DNA from: Sutcliffiella halmapala
GTDB taxonomy: Bacteria > Bacillota > Bacilli > Bacillales > Bacillaceae_I
DNA: 64,000 bases
Reading direction: 5' to 3'
Assembly: GCF_002019665.1 (NCBI RefSeq)
Contig: NZ_KV917375.1
Coordinates: 442,001-506,000 of the forward strand
Part shown: in pieces, positions 61,780-64,000 of the stretch
Layout: each line of letters starts with the position of its first letter
Position numbering within the stretch: position 1 is the stretch's first letter
Translations under genes and position numbers: made by a program
The notes under the pieces: model-generated
What the model saw: only the letters and a program-made list of their open reading frames with translations
What the model was told of the DNA's origin: nothing
The model's database searches: none

Positions 61780-62802
61780 TTGGGGCTTTTTAAGGAAACA
61801 AAGGAAAACAGCTTAACTTCTGCGGAAGTATCCGCTCTTTGGTTTCAGTATATGGGCGACGGCATGGCAATTTGTGTTTACAAATACTTTCTTAAAATTG
61901 TTGAAAAACAAGACATAAAACGCACTTTAGAATTTGCATTACAGTTGGCGGAGAGCCAAATTAAGAAAATCGACGAATTCTTGAAAGCTGCAAATTTCCA
62001 AGTCCCAAGAGGGTTTACTGAGAATGATGTAAATCTTCATGCCTCACGTTTGTTTTCTGATCAATTTTTACTTTTTTACTCTAAAATTATGACAATCCAT
62101 GGATTAACAGCTTATAGCTTAGCTGTTACCAACTCGGAACGAAAAGATATCCAAAATTATTTTTTTGACTGCATGGAAACGGCTAAAGAGTTATTCCAGC
62201 AAATAGAAGATTTAGCGAAAAATCAACCAAATTACTCTAGTGTACCAACGATTCCGTCACCTCGCGAGGTGGAGTTTATTGATTCAACGGGAATTATTTC
62301 TAATTTAATTGGAGACAAGAGACCACTCAATAGCTCTGAAATCAGCAACCTTTTCTTTAATTCTAAAAAAACGGGATTTATTCGGTCATTAAGCTTGGCG
62401 TTTAGTCAGGTGGCTAATCAGGAAGACGTTCGTAATTTTATGTTGAAAAACGTTAAATTAGCAGGGCAAGACGCGGAAAGCTTTGACGCTATACTTGAAG
62501 GAGATAATCTACCTATTCCCAAGAGATGGGATGCGGAAATCACCAATTCTACGGTAAGTCCGTTTTCTGACAAATTGATGATGTTTCACGCAGTATTATT
62601 AGTAAATGCGGCTCTTTCCTATTATGGTGCAGCATTAGGGTCCAGCTTAAGATCGGACATCATTCTGAACTACTCTAGAGTATTTACCCATGCGATGGAA
62701 GCCGGTGCGATTTCTTACAGTATTATGGTGAAACATGGTTGGTTGGAAAAGCAACCGGAAGCGATTGATAGAAAAGCACTGGCGGAGGGTGGAGAAGAAT
62801 GA
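61780..62802 (+). CDS. DUF3231 family protein (tandem ferritin-like helical domains)
   Basis: Function unknown; common in Bacillus. Seen: 340 residues made of two repeats of about 165, each starting with a LTSAEVSALW / LNSSEISNLF-type segment and built of four-helix bundles; the two halves share MTIHGLTAYSLAV versus MMFHAVLLVNAALSYYG. No signal peptide. The TTG at 61780 is used because TTGGAGG lies 8 bases upstream. Single gene, ended by a hairpin TGGCCAAAG/CTTTGGCCA at 62808-62835. Confidence 0.8.
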   Translation: MGLFKETKENSLTSAEVSALWFQYMGDGMAICVYKYFLKIVEKQDIKRTLEFALQLAESQIKKIDEFLKAANFQVPRGFTENDVNLHASRLFSDQFLLFYSKIMTIHGLTAYSLAVTNSERKDIQNYFFDCMETAKELFQQIEDLAKNQPNYSSVPTIPSPREVEFIDSTGIISNLIGDKRPLNSSEISNLFFNSKKTGFIRSLSLAFSQVANQEDVRNFMLKNVKLAGQDAESFDAILEGDNLPIPKRWDAEITNSTVSPFSDKLMMFHAVLLVNAALSYYGAALGSSLRSDIILNYSRVFTHAMEAGAISYSIMVKHGWLEKQPEAIDRKALAEGGEE

Positions 62803-63334
62803 GGTGATGGCCAAAGGGACAGGCTTCTTTGGCCAGTGGTGTAGAAAAATTGGGGAAAGTCACGTTTCATAGGTCAAGTTGAGCAGACTTGTTGTCCCTT
62901 AATTAATTTTGAGGGGAAGGAGATTGTCATTTTTTTAATAAATTATTTTTAAAAAATATAAAAATAAACCGTAACCATGTCGATTTAAAAACACTCTTCA
63001 TCAACTCTTACATCAAAGGATGTGAAGTCTATTTTAATCAAACGTTTGTTTAAAGTATATTGAAAAATCGTTTTTCTACTATATGAATAAACCTTAAAAT
63101 CTACAATATTAATCTCCTATTATAACCCTATGATTATTTTTCCTCGTATCACTTATCCAGAATAGACCAAAAGATGAATCAAGCATTTTATCGTATCCTA
63201 TAATCGAAAAAGCTTATATAAAGGGTGTGAGAACTCCAGTCTCGTACCCTCAAAATGCAAAAACAGAAATAGAGGGTCTAATTTATAAGTACCATTCCAT
63301 GAGTGAATACCTTCAATTGAGATGTAATTAAAAG
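62803..63334. other. Intergenic region before the gerAB-like gene
   Basis: No gene seen (a 62-codon minus-strand frame at 63198-63386 overlaps gerAB and lacks a site). Contains the DUF3231 terminator hairpin (62808-62835), the CAAACGTTTG element copy C (62950-63089) and an imperfect hairpin GGGTGTGAGA...TCTCGTACCC (63222-63248) that could end the minus-strand gerAB transcript. Confidence 0.6.
62950..63089. repeat. CAAACGTTTG element, copy C
   Basis: Blocks ATGTCGATTTAAAAACACTC, CATCAAAGGATGTGAAG, TTTTAATCAAACGTTTGTTTAAA split around the perfect palindrome CAAACGTTTG, and ATCGTTTTTCTACTATATG-AATAA. Same order and spacing as copy B. Confidence 0.75.
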
Positions 63335-64000
63335 TCACAGTGCTTTTGTTCTTTTTGTCTGAATCATATAAATAAGAAACAAGCATGGAATGTAAACAAA
63401 TACGAAGTATAAACCTATTTCTGATACGGATGCGCTTAAAAAATCGATTTTTGTTCGATCATCAAATAGAATGCTCGAAATAAGAATGATCGACAGGAGG
63501 CCCACAAGAGAAATTCTAGGTTTAATATTAGCTACTTTTTTTAGAATTCTTGTACAGCACCAAATAGGGATACAAGTGGTAGGGATAATTACTAGCAGCC
63601 AAATAAAGATAAAAATGAATTCAAATCTTTCGATAAAAGGGATTTCAATGATCTTTGTCATGGTAAGTGTTGGCCAAATGGTGTGCTCTAGCTGACCTTG
63701 GCTAAAATATAATATACTACTAATTATGACAAAGAGATATAAAATGGTTGTATATAAGGCAGCCATATTGCTCCAGATAAATGATTTTTTCGGATTTTTA
63801 ATAAATGGAAAGTAAACTAATATTGCTTCAAAGCCAATAAAGATAATGGAAGACACTTTTGACGATTTTATTATATCGATAAACGAATGATTGAAAACAG
63901 GTAGGAGGTAGTTAAACTGGGAGTGTCTAAACGGGTAGTAGAGTGTGAAAAGTAATATGGTAGGTATCACTACTCCAAAAAAACTAAAGCCAGTTATAAC
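63335..64000 (-). CDS. GerAB-family spore germination permease, 5' partial
   Basis: Membrane subunit of a nutrient germinant receptor in the spore inner membrane. Seen: the frame is open to the window edge (it reads VITGFSFFGVV before the GTG at 63970), so the N-terminal part lies outside. About 221 residues remain, covering helices 5-10 of a family of about 365. Typical block: TLTMTKIIEIPFIERFEFIFIFIWL, here given in part as MTKIIEIPFIERFEF, with the later FVYIPCLFLIYMI. Ends in TGA at 63335. The gerAA/gerAC partners would lie beyond the edge. Confidence 0.85.
   Translation of the reverse strand, partial: VITGFSFFGVVIPTILLFTLYYPFRHSQFNYLLPVFNHSFIDIIKSSKVSSIIFIGFEAILVYFPFIKNPKKSFIWSNMAALYTTILYLFVIISSILYFSQGQLEHTIWPTLTMTKIIEIPFIERFEFIFIFIWLLVIIPTTCIPIWCCTRILKKVANIKPRISLVGLLSIILISSILFDDRTKIDFLSASVSEIGLYFVFVYIPCLFLIYMIQTKRTKAL

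Noticed and set aside
63198-63386. 62-residue minus-strand ORF at the gerAB 3' end
   Set aside because: Overlaps the end of the gerAB-like gene in another frame and has no ribosome binding site.

Overview
The window is chromosomal DNA from a low-GC, endospore-forming Bacillaceae species. It encodes a spore-coat transglutaminase, a tiny YjcZ-type sporulation protein and a GerAB germination permease, uses TTG/GTG starts behind strong Gram-positive ribosome binding sites, and carries CcpA (cre) and Fur operator-like sites. I saw no rRNA, tRNA, prophage or CRISPR. The genus cannot be fixed from the sequence alone.

Layout. 0-5.5 kb: end of a myo-inositol catabolic cluster (iolA partial, iolD, iolE, iolB). 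5.6-9.8 kb: mannose PTS pair (PRD activator manR-like, transporter manP-like). 9.9-10.4 kb: small P-loop kinase. 10.4-22.2 kb: LacI-type regulator facing an operon with a CUT1 sugar ABC importer, a GH13 glucosidase, a DUF1861 protein and a GH130 mannoside phosphorylase, followed after a terminator by GH2 beta-mannosidase, a zinc dehydrogenase and a ROK sugar kinase. 23.5-26.1 kb: secreted GH85 endo-beta-N-acetylglucosaminidase. 26.1-27.4 kb: REP-associated tyrosine transposase (RAYT) module with palindromic repeats, bounded by a 45-bp direct duplication. 27.5-38 kb: GH1, ROK, YesL-type membrane protein, GH38, GH125 and a second GH38. 38-46.4 kb: YesM/YesN-type two-component system, LplB/YtcP/lipoprotein importer and a second ROK kinase. 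46.5 kb: manganese catalase. 47.8-54.7 kb: Fur-boxed siderophore uptake locus. 55.2-57 kb: spore proteins. 57.4-59.3 kb: YibE/F pair. 59.6-61.5 kb: two-gene ABC exporter. 61.8 kb: DUF3231 protein. The right edge cuts a gerAB-like gene.

How the genes fit together. From about 11 to 46 kb the genes read as a high-mannose N-glycan (or yeast mannoprotein) utilisation locus. GH85 outside the cell would cut the chitobiose core. The lipoprotein-dependent importers would bring in the glycans. Two GH38 enzymes and GH125 would strip alpha-mannose, and GH2/GH130/GH1 would handle beta-mannosyl linkages. ROK kinases would phosphorylate the sugars, and the mannose PTS would take up free mannose. None of the ABC importers (two sugar, one siderophore) has its own ATPase in the window, so shared MsmX- and YusV/FhuC-type ATPases elsewhere are implied. 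cre-like sites precede several of the sugar operons.

The intergenic DNA is rich in repeats. There are GGGGACAGTCCCC-centred REP-like hairpins associated with the RAYT gene, a second hairpin family around 56-62 kb, three copies of a roughly 150-bp element with CTGTTGATT inverted ends, three copies of an uncharacterised element of about 140 bp centred on CAAACGTTTG, clusters of GCGGA/TCCGC short palindromes, and a six-unit array with an exact 21-bp period just upstream of the second sugar transporter.
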